A stretch of 64,000 nt of DNA from Microvirga sp. 3-52 (GCF_018383585.1 NZ_JAHAMK010000004.1:14989-78988), one strand, 5' to 3'. Shown: positions 36,899 to 46,432, numbered from the stretch's first letter. The notes: a model not told the origin generated them from the sequence alone. Program-made: numbers and translations.

Positions 36899-38100
36899 GC
36901 CGTGATCCTCTCCAGGCGCACGATCTTTTCGGGTGTGGGTGCGAGAAAGGCTGCCCAAGCGCCCATCAACTCCCGCCGCCTCTCCAGCAGGTCGCCACGC
37001 CGATAGGCTGCCTCCACCTTGTTTGCGACGGTGTGCGCAAGAGCCATCTCACAGACCTCGTGCGAGAAACCGGTGCGCTCCGATGCCCAATCCCGGAAAG
37101 TCGATCGAAAGCCGTGGACGGTAATATCATTTCGCTTCATGCGTCGCAGAACCATCTCCATAGACATGACCGAGAGCGGCCGGCCAGCCCTCCTGCCCGG
37201 AAACACAAACGGATTATCCTCCGTGCGCACCGGCTCCAGCTTGTCAAGAATTGCGAGCACGGCCTCCGGGAGCGGCACGCGGTGCTCGCGGCCGGCCTTC
37301 ATGCGCTCGCGTGGAACAGTCCAGATCCTCCTCTCGCGATCGATCTCCTCCCACCGAGCGCCCAGCACCTCACCGGACCTCGCGGCGGTCAGGATGCAGA
37401 ATTCCAGCGCCCAGGCTGCGACAGCATCGCGCTGCCGCAGCTTGGTCATGAAGTCCTGCATGGAATCGATCGGCAGGGCTGCATGATGGCCACGCGTGAG
37501 GCGCTGGCGTTTGGGTAGCAGGTGGTCGAGATGACCGCGCCACCGGGCCGGATTCTCGCCCGAGCGCAGGCCCTTGGCCTTCGCAGCGTCGAGAACCTTC
37601 TCGATCCGACCGCGCAGGCGCGAGGCCGTCTCCGACTTCGTGTCCCAGAGCGGCTTCAGCACATTCAGGACCGCGTCCGTGTCGACCTCATTGATGAGCA
37701 GCTCCCGGAGCGGTGCCGCGTACCGCGTCAGGGTCATCTGCCACTGCGCCCGGTGCTTATCGTTGCGCCAGCTGGGCGAATGCGCGGCGATCACCTCGTC
37801 AGCCATCTCGCCGAACGTCGGTACGGCCTGCGCCACCTCTCGCGCCTGCAGCGGGTCACGGCCGGCAGCGAGTTGACTGCGGGCCTCGGCCGCAAGCTCA
37901 CGGGCACGGGCAAGCGGCACGTCCCGAGCAGAGCCGAGACCCATCTCGCGCAGTCGGCCATTCCAACGAAAAAGGAATACCCACCGCCGCGCGAGGCTCT
38001 TGTCGACTACAAGATACAGGTTACCGCCGTCCGCGTGACGCCCTGCCTCTTTGATGGTTTCAACCTTCCGCGCTGAGAGCCTGTTGATCTGCCTCGCCAT
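36895..38100 (-). CDS. P4-type tyrosine integrase (DUF4102 N terminus)
   Basis: A 401-aa tyrosine recombinase. The N-terminal DUF4102 arm-binding domain covers about 1-90 (AGRHADGGNLYLVVDKS, WVFLFRWNGRLREMGLGS), then a core-binding domain and a catalytic domain. Catalytic residues are R241 (AARSGEVLGARW), H329 and R332 (HGFRSTFRDW) and the nucleophile Y366 (EAAYRRGDLLERR). The frame is intact. The start lies about 150 bp from the att copy at 38248-38262, as expected for an integrase beside its own site. It should catalyse insertion into the tRNA-Ser 3' end. Confidence 0.93.
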   Translation of the reverse strand: MARQINRLSARKVETIKEAGRHADGGNLYLVVDKSLARRWVFLFRWNGRLREMGLGSARDVPLARARELAAEARSQLAAGRDPLQAREVAQAVPTFGEMADEVIAAHSPSWRNDKHRAQWQMTLTRYAAPLRELLINEVDTDAVLNVLKPLWDTKSETASRLRGRIEKVLDAAKAKGLRSGENPARWRGHLDHLLPKRQRLTRGHHAALPIDSMQDFMTKLRQRDAVAAWALEFCILTAARSGEVLGARWEEIDRERRIWTVPRERMKAGREHRVPLPEAVLAILDKLEPVRTEDNPFVFPGRRAGRPLSVMSMEMVLRRMKRNDITVHGFRSTFRDWASERTGFSHEVCEMALAHTVANKVEAAYRRGDLLERRRELMGAWAAFLAPTPEKIVRLERITA

Positions 38101-38240
38101 CCACACCACCCTAACTTTCACCCCAACAATGAGCGTGGATTCTAGTGCAGCTCTATGCAGAGCGGTAGAGGGCTCGCAGCCTTACCTACTGATAAATAGA
38201 CGTTTTTCTGGAGATCTATGGAGTCTTATAGAGAGCAGTA

Positions 38241-38262
38241 TGGCGGACCCCCTCTCCGCCAT
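38241..38262 (+). repeat. Middle att copy, junction between elements 1 and 2
   Basis: CCCCCTCTCCGCCAT at 38248-38262 equals 15 bp of the tRNA-Ser 3' end. Just to its left lies an inverted copy of its end: TGGCGGA (38241-38247), forming a short hairpin with TCCGCCA. It is the right end of element 1 and the left end of element 2. Confidence 0.75.
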
Positions 38263-38347
38263 AACTTCCCAAACCCCTTGATTCCGCGATAGAATTCTCG
38301 CCGTGCAACGGCTTCGTGGCGCCCCATGCTACACAAGGGTGCTCCAC

Positions 38348-39533
38348 ATGGTGCTCGGCATGGCCCGTCCCCAGAGGCATCGCAGGACCGGGGTCTACCT
38401 CTTCCGCCGGCGAGTGCCGCAGCGGCTCCAGGCCGTCGTCGGCAAGACCGAGGAGGTGCGCAGCCTTGGCACCAAAGATCCCACTGTCGCCCGCGCGTTT
38501 CGCCGCCATCGCGGCCGAGGTCGACGAGCGCTGGAAGAACCTAGCGCGCGGCCCGGCCGCCCTCACCCACGAGCAGGTCCTGGCGCTGGCCGGCGAGCTC
38601 TACAGAGACGAGGTCGCGGCCCACCAGGCCGACCCGGGTGACATGCGGGTCGGGGCGGCGGGCGGCCAGCCGGACGGGCACCGGCTCGCGACCGCCTGGT
38701 CGCTGCCGGAGACCCTGGCCCGCGACTACCACGGCGCGCGCGTCGACGCCCTGCTCGCGCGGCGCGGGCTGCTGGTGAGCGAGGGCGACCGCAAGCGCCT
38801 CGTCCTCGCCACGGTCGACGCGATGAAGGACGCCCACGCCCAGCTGCGGCGCAACGCCGAGGGCGACTACCGGCCCGACCCGCAGGCCACGCGCTTCCCG
38901 CCGCCGCGGCGGCTCGGCCCGCCCCTCACCGTCGCGGCGCTGTGGGCCGACTACAAGGAGCAGAAGCAGCCCAGCCTGGGCACCATCAAGCGCTGGGAGC
39001 CGATCCTGACCAAGATGGCGGCCTTCGTCGGGGTCGCGGACGTGCGCGACCTCACCGAGGACGACCTGATCCGCTGGCGCGACCATCTCCTGCAGGCCGG
39101 GGGGCTCGGCCCCAAGACGGTCCGGGACGTCTACATCGCCGCCGTGAGCGCGGTGTTCCGCTGGGGCAAGGGTCAGCGCAAGCTGAAGGCGAACCCGGCT
39201 GCCGATATCGAGGTCACGGTGCTGGCCAAGCCGCAGCTGCGCGACAAGGGCTTCACGGAAGTGGAGGCGCGGACGATCCTGTCAGCCTCGCTGGCGCCGC
39301 CGGGCCACCTGATTACGCCCGAGCACGCGGCCGCGCGGCGCTGGGTGCCGTGGCTGTGCCCCTACACCGGCGCGCGGGTCAACGAGATCACCCAGCTACG
39401 CGGCCGGGACGTCATCGAGGGCGCGATGGTCCGGATCAAGGATGGGCATGCGGTCGAGGAGCCGTTCCACTTCTTCAGGATCACGCCGAAAGGGTCCCTG
39501 CCGCCTGAGCGGGTCAGCGGCAGGGTGGATTGA
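38348..39533 (+). pseudogene. Tyrosine integrase (DUF6538-type), frameshifted and truncated
   Basis: The protein starts in one frame (MARPQRHRRTGVYLFRRRVP ... SLGTKDPTVARA) and continues in another from about 38495 (RFAAIAAEVDERWKNL), so a small indel breaks the gene. The second frame gives a core-binding domain (TIKRWEPILTKMAAFVGVAD) and the catalytic Arg region (CPYTGARVNEITQLRGRD). It then ends at RITPKGSLPPER, before the HxxR and Tyr of the catalytic domain. It is therefore inactive. It belongs to a different integrase family from the P4-type enzyme of element 1. Confidence 0.85.
39496..39525 (-). terminator. Hairpin terminator of the VOC dioxygenase gene
   Basis: A 9-bp perfect stem (CCCTGCCGC / GCGGCAGGG) starts 16 bp beyond the dioxygenase stop. 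It overlaps the truncated end of the integrase pseudogene. The T-tract on the minus strand (CCCTTTCGG) is short. Confidence 0.6.
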
Positions 39534-39540
39534 TGTCGGC

Positions 39541-40473
39541 TCAGGCGACCTTCGGCAGCACGGCCTCGATCTTCTCGCGCTTCGGCTCCAGGAAGCGGGG
39601 CAGCTTCAGGGCCCGGCCGAGGGATTCGGCCGGCTCGTCGGCCGCAAAGCCCGGCGCGTCGGTGGCGATCTCGAACAGCAGGCCGCCCGGCTCGCGGAAG
39701 TAGACGGCGCGGAAGTAGTCGCGGTCCTTCTGCTCCGTCGTGCGGATGCCGTGGTTCTCTGCGAGCTTCTTGACCATCCCGGCCTGCACCGCGTCGCTGG
39801 CGGCCCGGAAGGCGATGTGGTGGACAGTGCCGGCGCCTGGACGTCCCGGCGGGAAACCACCCGCCTCGCGCAGGTCGACGATGCCGCCCAGCGCCGTGTC
39901 CCCGGCCTTGTACCGAACCAGCGAACCCTCGCGGGCCACTTCGGTGAAGCCGAACACATCCGTCAGGATGGCTCCGGTCGGAGCCGCCTTGTCCAGCAGC
40001 AGGCTGGCGCCGTGGAAGCCGCGGATCGCATGCTCGACCGGAATCTCGCCGATGCTCCAGGCGGGCTCGGCCTCGATGCCGGGCACGGCTACCAGAGCCA
40101 GCCGCATGCCATCGGGATCCTTGAACGCCAGGACCGTCTCGCCGAAGCGCTTCTGCGGCGCCTCATGCGGCACGCCCTTGTCGACGAGGCGGTGCGTCCA
40201 GTAGCCGATGGCGCCTTCCGGCACCCGGAAGACGGTCTCCTGCGTCTCGCCGATCCCGAGCCGGCCCGGGGCGGCATGCTCCCACGGGAAGATGGTCAGG
40301 ATCGTGCCCGGCTGGCCGGCCTCGTCACCGTAGTAGAAGTGGTAGGTGCCGGGATCGTCGAAGTTGACGGTCTTCTTGACCAAGTGGAGGCCGAGCGTGC
40401 GGGTGTAGAAGTCGAGGTTGCGCTGGGCCGGGCCCGCGATGGCGGTGATGTGGTGGATGCCGTTCTGACGCAT
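39541..40473 (-). CDS. VOC-family ring-cleaving dioxygenase (MhqO/LinE-like)
   Basis: A 310-aa two-domain vicinal-oxygen-chelate protein like the MhqO/YkcA putative hydroquinone ring-cleaving dioxygenases. The N-terminal module starts GIHHITAIAGPAQRNLDFYT; the second starts IRGFHGASLLLDKAAPTG and includes GTVHHIAFRAASDA and GGLLFEIATDAPGFA. Metal ligands of the VOC fold (His in HHIT and HHIAF, Glu in FEIATD) are present. It probably opens aromatic rings of (hydro)quinones or catechol-like compounds. It is divergent from the DoxX-LysR genes, with an operator-like repeat between. Confidence 0.88.
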   Translation of the reverse strand: MRQNGIHHITAIAGPAQRNLDFYTRTLGLHLVKKTVNFDDPGTYHFYYGDEAGQPGTILTIFPWEHAAPGRLGIGETQETVFRVPEGAIGYWTHRLVDKGVPHEAPQKRFGETVLAFKDPDGMRLALVAVPGIEAEPAWSIGEIPVEHAIRGFHGASLLLDKAAPTGAILTDVFGFTEVAREGSLVRYKAGDTALGGIVDLREAGGFPPGRPGAGTVHHIAFRAASDAVQAGMVKKLAENHGIRTTEQKDRDYFRAVYFREPGGLLFEIATDAPGFAADEPAESLGRALKLPRFLEPKREKIEAVLPKVA

Positions 40474-40566
40474 TGTCATGTCCTCCAAGGGGCGACCACC
40501 GCCCCGTTTGCTGCATCAGAGATACGCCGGTCCGGCCCGAATGCCATGCGCGTTCGATTGCGTCCG

Positions 40567-40604
40567 TGCAATTTCAACGCTGCAGCGAAGCCTGTTGAAT
40601 TGCA
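40567..40604. promoter_or_regulatory. Inverted repeat between divergent dioxygenase and doxX genes
   Basis: TGCAATTTCAAC (40567-40578) and GTTGAATTGCA (40594-40604) are inverted copies with a single extra T. The position between divergent genes and close to a LysR regulator makes this a candidate operator. Confidence 0.5.
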
Positions 40605-40662
40605 TCAACGAAATGATCAACCTTGTCGCCATCGGACCAGACCCAGTCCCGGAGACAGACCC

Positions 40663-41100
40663 GTGATCGACAACCGCCTTACTCCCTATGGCGCCTTCAC
40701 CATCCGTGCCGCTCTCGGCATCATGTTCATCGCCCATGCCTATCTGAAGATCGCCGTTTTCACGGTGCCGGGCTTCGCCGGCTTCCTCGGCCAAGTCGGC
40801 TTCCCGCCCTTCCTCGCCTGGCCCATCATCCTGGCTGAACTGATCGGCGGCATCGCCATGCTGGCCGGCTTCTACGCCCGGGTCGTCTCGGTGGCGCTGC
40901 TGCCGGTCCTGCTCGGCGCCCTGCTAATCCATGTCCCGAACGGCTGGGTGTTCAACGCCCCGAACGGCGGTTGGGAGCACCCGGCCTTCCTGGCAGCCGC
41001 GGCCGTCGCCCACGTCCTGATCGGTGACGGCGCCTGCGCCATCAAGCCCTTGACCCTGCCGGCCAACTCCACTCCCACGCTCCGGCCCCGAATCGGGTAA
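40663..41100 (+). CDS. DoxX-family membrane protein
   Basis: A 145-aa integral membrane protein with about four TM segments (AALGIMFIAHAYLKIAVF, FLAWPIILAELIGGIAMLAG, VVSVALLPVLLGALLIHV and AAAVAHVLIG). The DoxX/DUF-type YphA fold is recognisable by the YLKIAVF and GGWEHPAF motifs. DoxX proteins are linked to quinone or thiosulfate chemistry in membranes; here the role is unknown. The GTG at 40663 is the start. It lies beside a ring-cleaving dioxygenase and a LysR gene. Confidence 0.85.
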   Translation: MIDNRLTPYGAFTIRAALGIMFIAHAYLKIAVFTVPGFAGFLGQVGFPPFLAWPIILAELIGGIAMLAGFYARVVSVALLPVLLGALLIHVPNGWVFNAPNGGWEHPAFLAAAAVAHVLIGDGACAIKPLTLPANSTPTLRPRIG

Positions 41101-41168
41101 CAAGCCTGGCCATGGAAGCTGCCGGTGCGGATCCGCGCCGGCAGCCGCACGTCTTTCGGGAGATCGTC

Positions 41169-42077
41169 ATGGGCGAACTGTTCAAGAACCTGGCCTGGGA
41201 CGATTTCCGCCTGATCAAGGCCATCGCTGATGTCCGCAGCCTTCCCGCCGCCGCGGCCCTCCTTGGCATCAATCACTCGACAGTGTTCCGCCGCCTCGGT
41301 CAGATCGAGGAGGCGCTCGGGGCCAAGCTCTTCGAGCGCCACCGCAGCGGCTACACCCTCACCACGCCCGGCGAGGAGATGGTGGCCTTGGCCCAGCGGA
41401 TGGACGACGACATCACGGCCTTCACGCGCAAGATGGCAGGACGGGAGATCACGCCCGCGGGCGAGGTGCGCGTGACCACCAACGACTCGCTCCTGATCCA
41501 CCTGCTGACCCCCCTGTTCGTGAAGTTCCGCAAGACCTACCCCGACCTGCGCCTCGACGTGGTCCTGGCCAACCAGGAGCTGAACCTGTCGAAGCGGGAT
41601 GCCGACGTGGCGATCCGCGCCACCGACAGTCCGCCCGAGAACCTCGTCGGCCGGCGGGCCGCCACCATCGCCTGGGCGCTCTATGGCCGCGCGGACGATT
41701 TCCCCGATCCCCAAACCCTGGATCCGGAGAGCCTCTATGACCGCGACTGGGTGTCCCTCGGCGACAATCTCGCGATGCTAAAGGCCGTGAGGTTCGTGCG
41801 CGAGCATGTGCCGCCGGAGCGGATCGGCTACAAGGTCAACACGGTGCTCGGATTGGCCGAGGCCGTCGAGCAAGGGCTCGGCATTGGCCACCTTCCGTGC
41901 TTCATCGGAGATGCCCGGCCGGGGCTCGTCCGGATTGGTCCGCTCAATCCCGACTTTTCGGCAGGTCTTTGGCTCCTCACCCACTCCGACCTGCGTCAGT
42001 CCCCGCGCGTGCGTGTGCTCCTCGACTTCCTGGCGGCGGAGATCGCGCCGCAACGTCATCTCATCGAAGGCTTGTGA
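41169..42077 (+). CDS. LysR-family transcriptional regulator
   Basis: A 302-aa LTTR. The N-terminal wHTH (WDDFRLIKAIADVRSLPAAA then NHSTVFRRLGQIEEALGAKL) lacks the usual S-x-S start but fits the family. The effector-binding domain follows from about 95 (VRVTTNDSLLIHLLTPLFVK). The ATG at 41169 is chosen; 19 further upstream codons are not conserved-looking. It probably controls the divergent dioxygenase and DoxX genes in response to an aromatic or quinone-like compound. Confidence 0.9.
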   Translation: MGELFKNLAWDDFRLIKAIADVRSLPAAAALLGINHSTVFRRLGQIEEALGAKLFERHRSGYTLTTPGEEMVALAQRMDDDITAFTRKMAGREITPAGEVRVTTNDSLLIHLLTPLFVKFRKTYPDLRLDVVLANQELNLSKRDADVAIRATDSPPENLVGRRAATIAWALYGRADDFPDPQTLDPESLYDRDWVSLGDNLAMLKAVRFVREHVPPERIGYKVNTVLGLAEAVEQGLGIGHLPCFIGDARPGLVRIGPLNPDFSAGLWLLTHSDLRQSPRVRVLLDFLAAEIAPQRHLIEGL

Positions 42078-42237
42078 ACGGACAAGCCGACCGTGGGAGA
42101 TTGAATTGACCCGGAAGATATGCGCAGACTCGGTTCCAGATGGCGGCAAGAGGATTCACGCTCCAGTCGTTCAGTCTTCGCTTCTGCCGGATCCCGCGCA
42201 GCAAGAGCATCAATAGATCAAGGCAGGGGGCGAACCA

Positions 42238-45171
42238 GTGAGCTTGCCGTTGCATGAGAAAGGTCACTCTGAGCTGCAGGATCAGGGGCCCGTTTCGGAA
42301 ATTATTCTTAGAAACACTTCCGAGATCGCTTTCGGTCCGTTCCGGCTCGTCCCAGCCCAGCGTTTGCTGCTGCAGAATGGCGAACCGGTTGCGCTGGGCG
42401 GCCGTGCCTATGACATTCTCCTCGTCCTGACGAGCAAGGCAGGCGAGATCGTCAGCAAGGATGAGATCTCAAGTATCGTCTGGCCGGGGTTGTTCGTCGA
42501 CGAGAGCAATCTCCGGGTGCAGGTTTCTTCCTTGCGCCGGGCCCTTGGCGAGAGTTCCTCCGGCAATCCCTACATCGTCACCATCCCGGGCCGGGGCTAC
42601 TCGCTTTCGGTCGATGTGACAGCGACGGCGGCACCGGCCAAACAGCCCGCTCCCAAGCCGGGTCCGGCGCCGACCGCAACGAGCGTCCCCCTTTTCCTGA
42701 AGCAGCTCGTGGGCCGGGAGGAACTCGTCGCCTTGGTCGACTCGAAACTGTCGCAAAGGCTGGTGACGCTGGTCGGCCCCGGCGGCGTGGGCAAAACCTC
42801 ATTGGCTCTCGCCGTCGCCCAGAACGCCCACAGGTTTGCGGATGGGGTCCGGCTCGTCGAGCTCGCCACATTGGAGGATCCGCGGCTCGTTCCCACGGCG
42901 CTCGCCTCGGCCCTCGGCCACCCGGTGCGGTCAGAAAACCCGCTTCCCGGCTTGCTGGCCACCTTGCGCGACAAGCAGATGCTCTTGTTGCTCGACAACT
43001 GCGAGCATCTCATTGAGGCTGCCGCCAGCCTCTCCGAACAGATCATGGTCGAGGCTCCGGCCATCAGCGTCATTGCGACGAGCCGCGAGCCTCTGCGCGC
43101 CGAGGGGGAGAACGTCGTCCATGTGACCCCCCTCGCGTTCCCTGCGGAAGGCGGTAGCTTCTCCCGCGAGGCGGCCTTAGCGTTCCCGGCCTTGCAGCTG
43201 TTCCTCCTGCGGGCGAAGGCCAGCGATGATGGTTTCGCGCTCTTGGAAACGGAGGTCCCGCTACTGGTCGAGATCTGCCGTCGTTTGGATGGCATTCCTT
43301 TGGCGATTGAGCTGGCGGCGGCGCGGGTGCACGCCTTCGGGATCGCGGGCCTGGCATCCTTGATGGATGACCGTTTCCGCGTCCTGACGAGCGGGCGCAG
43401 GACCACGCTGCAGCGTCATCAGACGCTTCGCGCCGCCATCGACTGGAGCTACGAGCTCCTCTCGCCCATGGAACGCACCGTGCTCAGGCGGCTCTCGGTC
43501 TTCCAGGGAGCGGTCTCGCTGGCGGCAGCGACCGCCGTGGCGGGCGCAGACTTCCTTCCAGCGGAATTTGCCGACATCGTGGCCGACCTTGTGCTGAAAT
43601 CGCTCGTGGTCGCGGAGGGGGCGCCGGCGATCCGTTATCGGCTGCTGGACTCCGTGCGGGCCTACGCGCGGGAGAAGCTCTCAGAAAGTGGCGAGGACCT
43701 CGAATTCGCTCGCCGCCAAGCCGAATATTTCGCGGCGGCTCTCTCTCGTCCCGCGGGCGGCCCCGGGGCTGCGCCGGAACCGTCCCTCACGCGGAGCGAC
43801 TCGGAGATCAGCAATGTGCGCGCTGCCTTGGACTGGTGCTTCTCCGCGCAGGGTGACCGCAATCTCGGGGCCACGCTCACGGCCGCTGCCGTTCCGCTTT
43901 GGCTGAGCCTGTCGCTGCTGGAGGAGTGTCGCTCGTGCGTGGAGCGCGCCCTGACTGCGCTTGGACCGGCCGCCGCCCAGGGTGGGCGTCGTGAGATGCA
44001 GCTCTATGCCGCCTTGGCGGGCGCCACGATCAACATCAGGGGAGCCAGCCCGGAAACGGAAGCCGCCTGGTCGGCCGCCCTCGCCATCGCCAGGCGCTTG
44101 GGCGATGTTGATTACCAGTTGCGGACGCTGTGGGGCCTGTGGCTCCACCACTATACGAGTGGTCCCCACAGCGAAGGCCTCTCCACCGCGCATCGGTTCC
44201 AGGAGATCGCCAAGAGCGCGGGCCGCGACGATGACGTCCTGATTGGCTTCCGGATGGCCGGCGCGGCGCATTGGGCTCTTGGCGAATTAGCCGACGCCCA
44301 TCTCGTGGTCGAGCAGATGCTGGCCCGGTATGTCGCGCCGGCCGACCGGTCGCATCTTGCCCGCTACCACTTCGACCAGCGCGCCGCAGCAACGGCTGTT
44401 CTTGCGCACACACTCTGGCTGCAAGGTTTCCCGGACAGAGCCATGCGCATCGCGTTGGACATCGTTGATGAGACGAGTGCGCTCCAGCACGACTCATCGG
44501 AGTTCGCCGCTGTCGCTCTTTGCGGCTGCCGGCTGGCGCTCTTGACCGGGCATCGGTCCGCGGCCGAGTGCCTCGTGAACCGCCTCCAGGAGCTCACGAA
44601 ACGTCAGGTCAATTACGGCACCTGGGTACGGGCCTACAGCGCGCAAATGCTGATCGACCGGGGAGAGGCGGAAGCGGGGTCGCAACTCTTGAAAACCGCT
44701 CTGGCGGAGCTGCCGCCGACGGCATTCCATGTGCAGCATTCGCCCTTTCAAGCAGCCCTGGCGGAAGGGCTCGCGGCGGCGGGCCGGGTCGCGGAAGCGA
44801 GGGCGGTGATTGGGGAGGCGTTGACCGGAAGCGAAGCCAAGGAAGAACATTGGTGCAAAGCCGAACTCCTGCGTGTCAAAGGCGAGATCCTGCTTCGCGA
44901 CCCGACAGAGCAATCGGAGGCGGCGGAGCAGGTCTTTGCGAGCTCACTGGCCTTGGCGCGCGCGCAGGGAGCGCTCTCCTGGGAACTGCGGACCGCAACC
45001 AGTTTGGCAAGGCTGTACAGGGCGTTGGGGCGTCCTAAGGACGCTCTCGACCTGCTCGCCCCGGTCCTTGCCAAATTCGAGGAGGGTTCCCGGACGGCCG
45101 ATGTCGCCGCAGCCGCGGCTTTCGCAAAGGCCCTCGCGGCCCGAAGAAGCACCCGATCCTCCCTGTCCTGA
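42238..45171 (+). CDS. Large wHTH-ATPase-TPR transcriptional regulator
   Basis: A 977-aa regulator. An OmpR/PhoB-type winged helix covers about 28-125 (IAFGPFRLVPAQRLLLQNG, LRVQVSSLRRALGESSSGNP, IPGRGYSLSV). A STAND/NB-ARC-like ATPase follows, with Walker A GPGGVGKTSL near 180 and Walker B LLLLDNCEHL near 255, then IATSREPL and the ARC2-like IDWSYELLSPMERTVLRRLS. The C-terminal half is helical repeats of TPR type. Such proteins act as signal-integrating activators. The GTG at 42238 is used. It sits between the LysR gene and the first alpha/beta hydrolase. Confidence 0.85.
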   Translation: MSLPLHEKGHSELQDQGPVSEIILRNTSEIAFGPFRLVPAQRLLLQNGEPVALGGRAYDILLVLTSKAGEIVSKDEISSIVWPGLFVDESNLRVQVSSLRRALGESSSGNPYIVTIPGRGYSLSVDVTATAAPAKQPAPKPGPAPTATSVPLFLKQLVGREELVALVDSKLSQRLVTLVGPGGVGKTSLALAVAQNAHRFADGVRLVELATLEDPRLVPTALASALGHPVRSENPLPGLLATLRDKQMLLLLDNCEHLIEAAASLSEQIMVEAPAISVIATSREPLRAEGENVVHVTPLAFPAEGGSFSREAALAFPALQLFLLRAKASDDGFALLETEVPLLVEICRRLDGIPLAIELAAARVHAFGIAGLASLMDDRFRVLTSGRRTTLQRHQTLRAAIDWSYELLSPMERTVLRRLSVFQGAVSLAAATAVAGADFLPAEFADIVADLVLKSLVVAEGAPAIRYRLLDSVRAYAREKLSESGEDLEFARRQAEYFAAALSRPAGGPGAAPEPSLTRSDSEISNVRAALDWCFSAQGDRNLGATLTAAAVPLWLSLSLLEECRSCVERALTALGPAAAQGGRREMQLYAALAGATINIRGASPETEAAWSAALAIARRLGDVDYQLRTLWGLWLHHYTSGPHSEGLSTAHRFQEIAKSAGRDDDVLIGFRMAGAAHWALGELADAHLVVEQMLARYVAPADRSHLARYHFDQRAAATAVLAHTLWLQGFPDRAMRIALDIVDETSALQHDSSEFAAVALCGCRLALLTGHRSAAECLVNRLQELTKRQVNYGTWVRAYSAQMLIDRGEAEAGSQLLKTALAELPPTAFHVQHSPFQAALAEGLAAAGRVAEARAVIGEALTGSEAKEEHWCKAELLRVKGEILLRDPTEQSEAAEQVFASSLALARAQGALSWELRTATSLARLYRALGRPKDALDLLAPVLAKFEEGSRTADVAAAAAFAKALAARRSTRSSLS

Positions 45172-45523
45172 CCGGATCCTGCCCGGATCGCTCCGACAGG
45201 AGCTTCCTTAGCGATCCCAAGCCTCGCCCGACGCGGCTCAGGGCCACCGGAAGCGACCCCGCTCGCGCGGACGGCGCGCATTTGCGCCGTTTCACGGAAA
45301 TTCACAGCGATTAACTCCCTGTCCGGACCGGATCCGGGCACTGTGGCTGCGGACATCGGTGGCCTCACGGAACGGCGATGATCCACGCCGACCTTCCGGT
45401 ACGCACTTCACGCCGGGAGCAGCAGGTCAGCAGCTCCTTGGAACAGGAGAATGCGAACCACCTGGTCGAGCCATCGTCCGCATGGCCCGGGCTGATCAAC
45501 CTATCACGTGAGGACCCGGTCCG
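45172..45523. other. Intergenic region before the first alpha/beta hydrolase
   Basis: About 350 bp with no gene. It probably contains the promoter of the downstream plus-strand run of genes (45524-53057); no operator repeat is evident. Confidence 0.4.
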
Positions 45524-46348
45524 ATGACGATGCTCACCACCAGGGATGGAACGCAGATCTACTTCAAGGCCTGGGGGAGCGGCCCTCCGGTTGTTTTCAG
45601 TCATGGCTGGCCTTTGAACGCCGACAGCTGGGAAGCGCAGATGCTGCACCTGGCCGCGAACGGCTACCGCTGCATCGCGCATGATCGCCGCGGGCATGGT
45701 CGTTCCAGCCAGCCTTGGCATGGCAACGACATGGACACATACGCGGACGACCTTGGCGAGTTGATGGAATGGCTTGATCTGCAGGACGCTGTGTTGTTCG
45801 GCTTCTCCACCGGTGGCGGCGAAGTCGCGCGTTATGTCGGACGCCATGGCACGAAACGCGTCGCGAAAATCGGCCTGATCGCGGCGGTTCCACCGCTCAT
45901 GGTGCGGACCGAAGCCAATCCCGACGGAACGCCCATCGAGGTGTTCGACGCGATCCGCGCCGCCTCGTTGAACAACCGCGCCGACTTGTACCGGGACCTC
46001 GCCGCGGGACCGTTCTTCGGTTTCAACCGGCCCGGCGCCAAGCCTTCCCAAGGCCTCATCGAATCTTTCAGAACCCAGGGCATGATGGCTGGCCACAAGA
46101 GTGCTTATGACTGCATCGAAGCCTTCTCGGAGACCGACTTCACACAAGACCTGAAGACCTTCGACAGACCGACGCTGATCCTGCACGGGGATGACGACCA
46201 GATCGTCCCAATCGATGCAGCGGGACGCGCGTCCGCGAGGCTCGTGAGGGACGTCACGTTCAAGGTCTATCCGGGGGGGCCGCACGGCATCACCGAAACC
46301 CACAAGAATCAACTCAACGAGGACCTCCTGGCCTTCGTGAGAGCCTGA
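45524..46348 (+). CDS. Alpha/beta hydrolase, non-heme chloroperoxidase-like
   Basis: A 274-aa hydrolase. The oxyanion region [14 protein letters not shown], nucleophile GFSTGGGE (S95), acid HGDDDQIVP (D225) and His GGPHGI (H254) form the triad. Sequence style matches perhydrolases often annotated as non-heme chloroperoxidases or arylesterases; the real substrate is unknown. A close paralogue lies at 51656-52477. It is the first gene of the plus-strand run. Confidence 0.9.
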   Translation: MTMLTTRDGTQIYFKAWGSGPPVVFSHGWPLNADSWEAQMLHLAANGYRCIAHDRRGHGRSSQPWHGNDMDTYADDLGELMEWLDLQDAVLFGFSTGGGEVARYVGRHGTKRVAKIGLIAAVPPLMVRTEANPDGTPIEVFDAIRAASLNNRADLYRDLAAGPFFGFNRPGAKPSQGLIESFRTQGMMAGHKSAYDCIEAFSETDFTQDLKTFDRPTLILHGDDDQIVPIDAAGRASARLVRDVTFKVYPGGPHGITETHKNQLNEDLLAFVRA

Positions 46349-46432
46349 GCTTGCCTGACCGGTCATCGGTGCGCTGGTCGGTGCCCCACACGGAAGACAG
46401 CATCGAATGAAACCCAAACGCGAGGACAACCC

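Larger units (their letters stand above)
18053..38262. mobile_element. Integrative element 1 at tRNA-Ser: P4-like backbone with defence cargo
   Basis: A segment of about 20.2 kb is bounded by the tRNA-Ser 3' end and a 15-bp copy of it at 38248-38262. The right end carries the integrase (36895-38100), whose start is about 150 bp from the att copy. The integrase-proximal module (unknown gene, AlpA-like regulator, small gene, primase-polymerase with DUF3987, iteron-like repeats) resembles satellites or small integrative elements that replicate on excision. No conjugation genes, capsid or terminase are present. The left half is a set of defence-type genes with visibly lower GC than the flanking core genes. 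It appears intact, because the integrase and primase are both uninterrupted. Confidence 0.78.
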
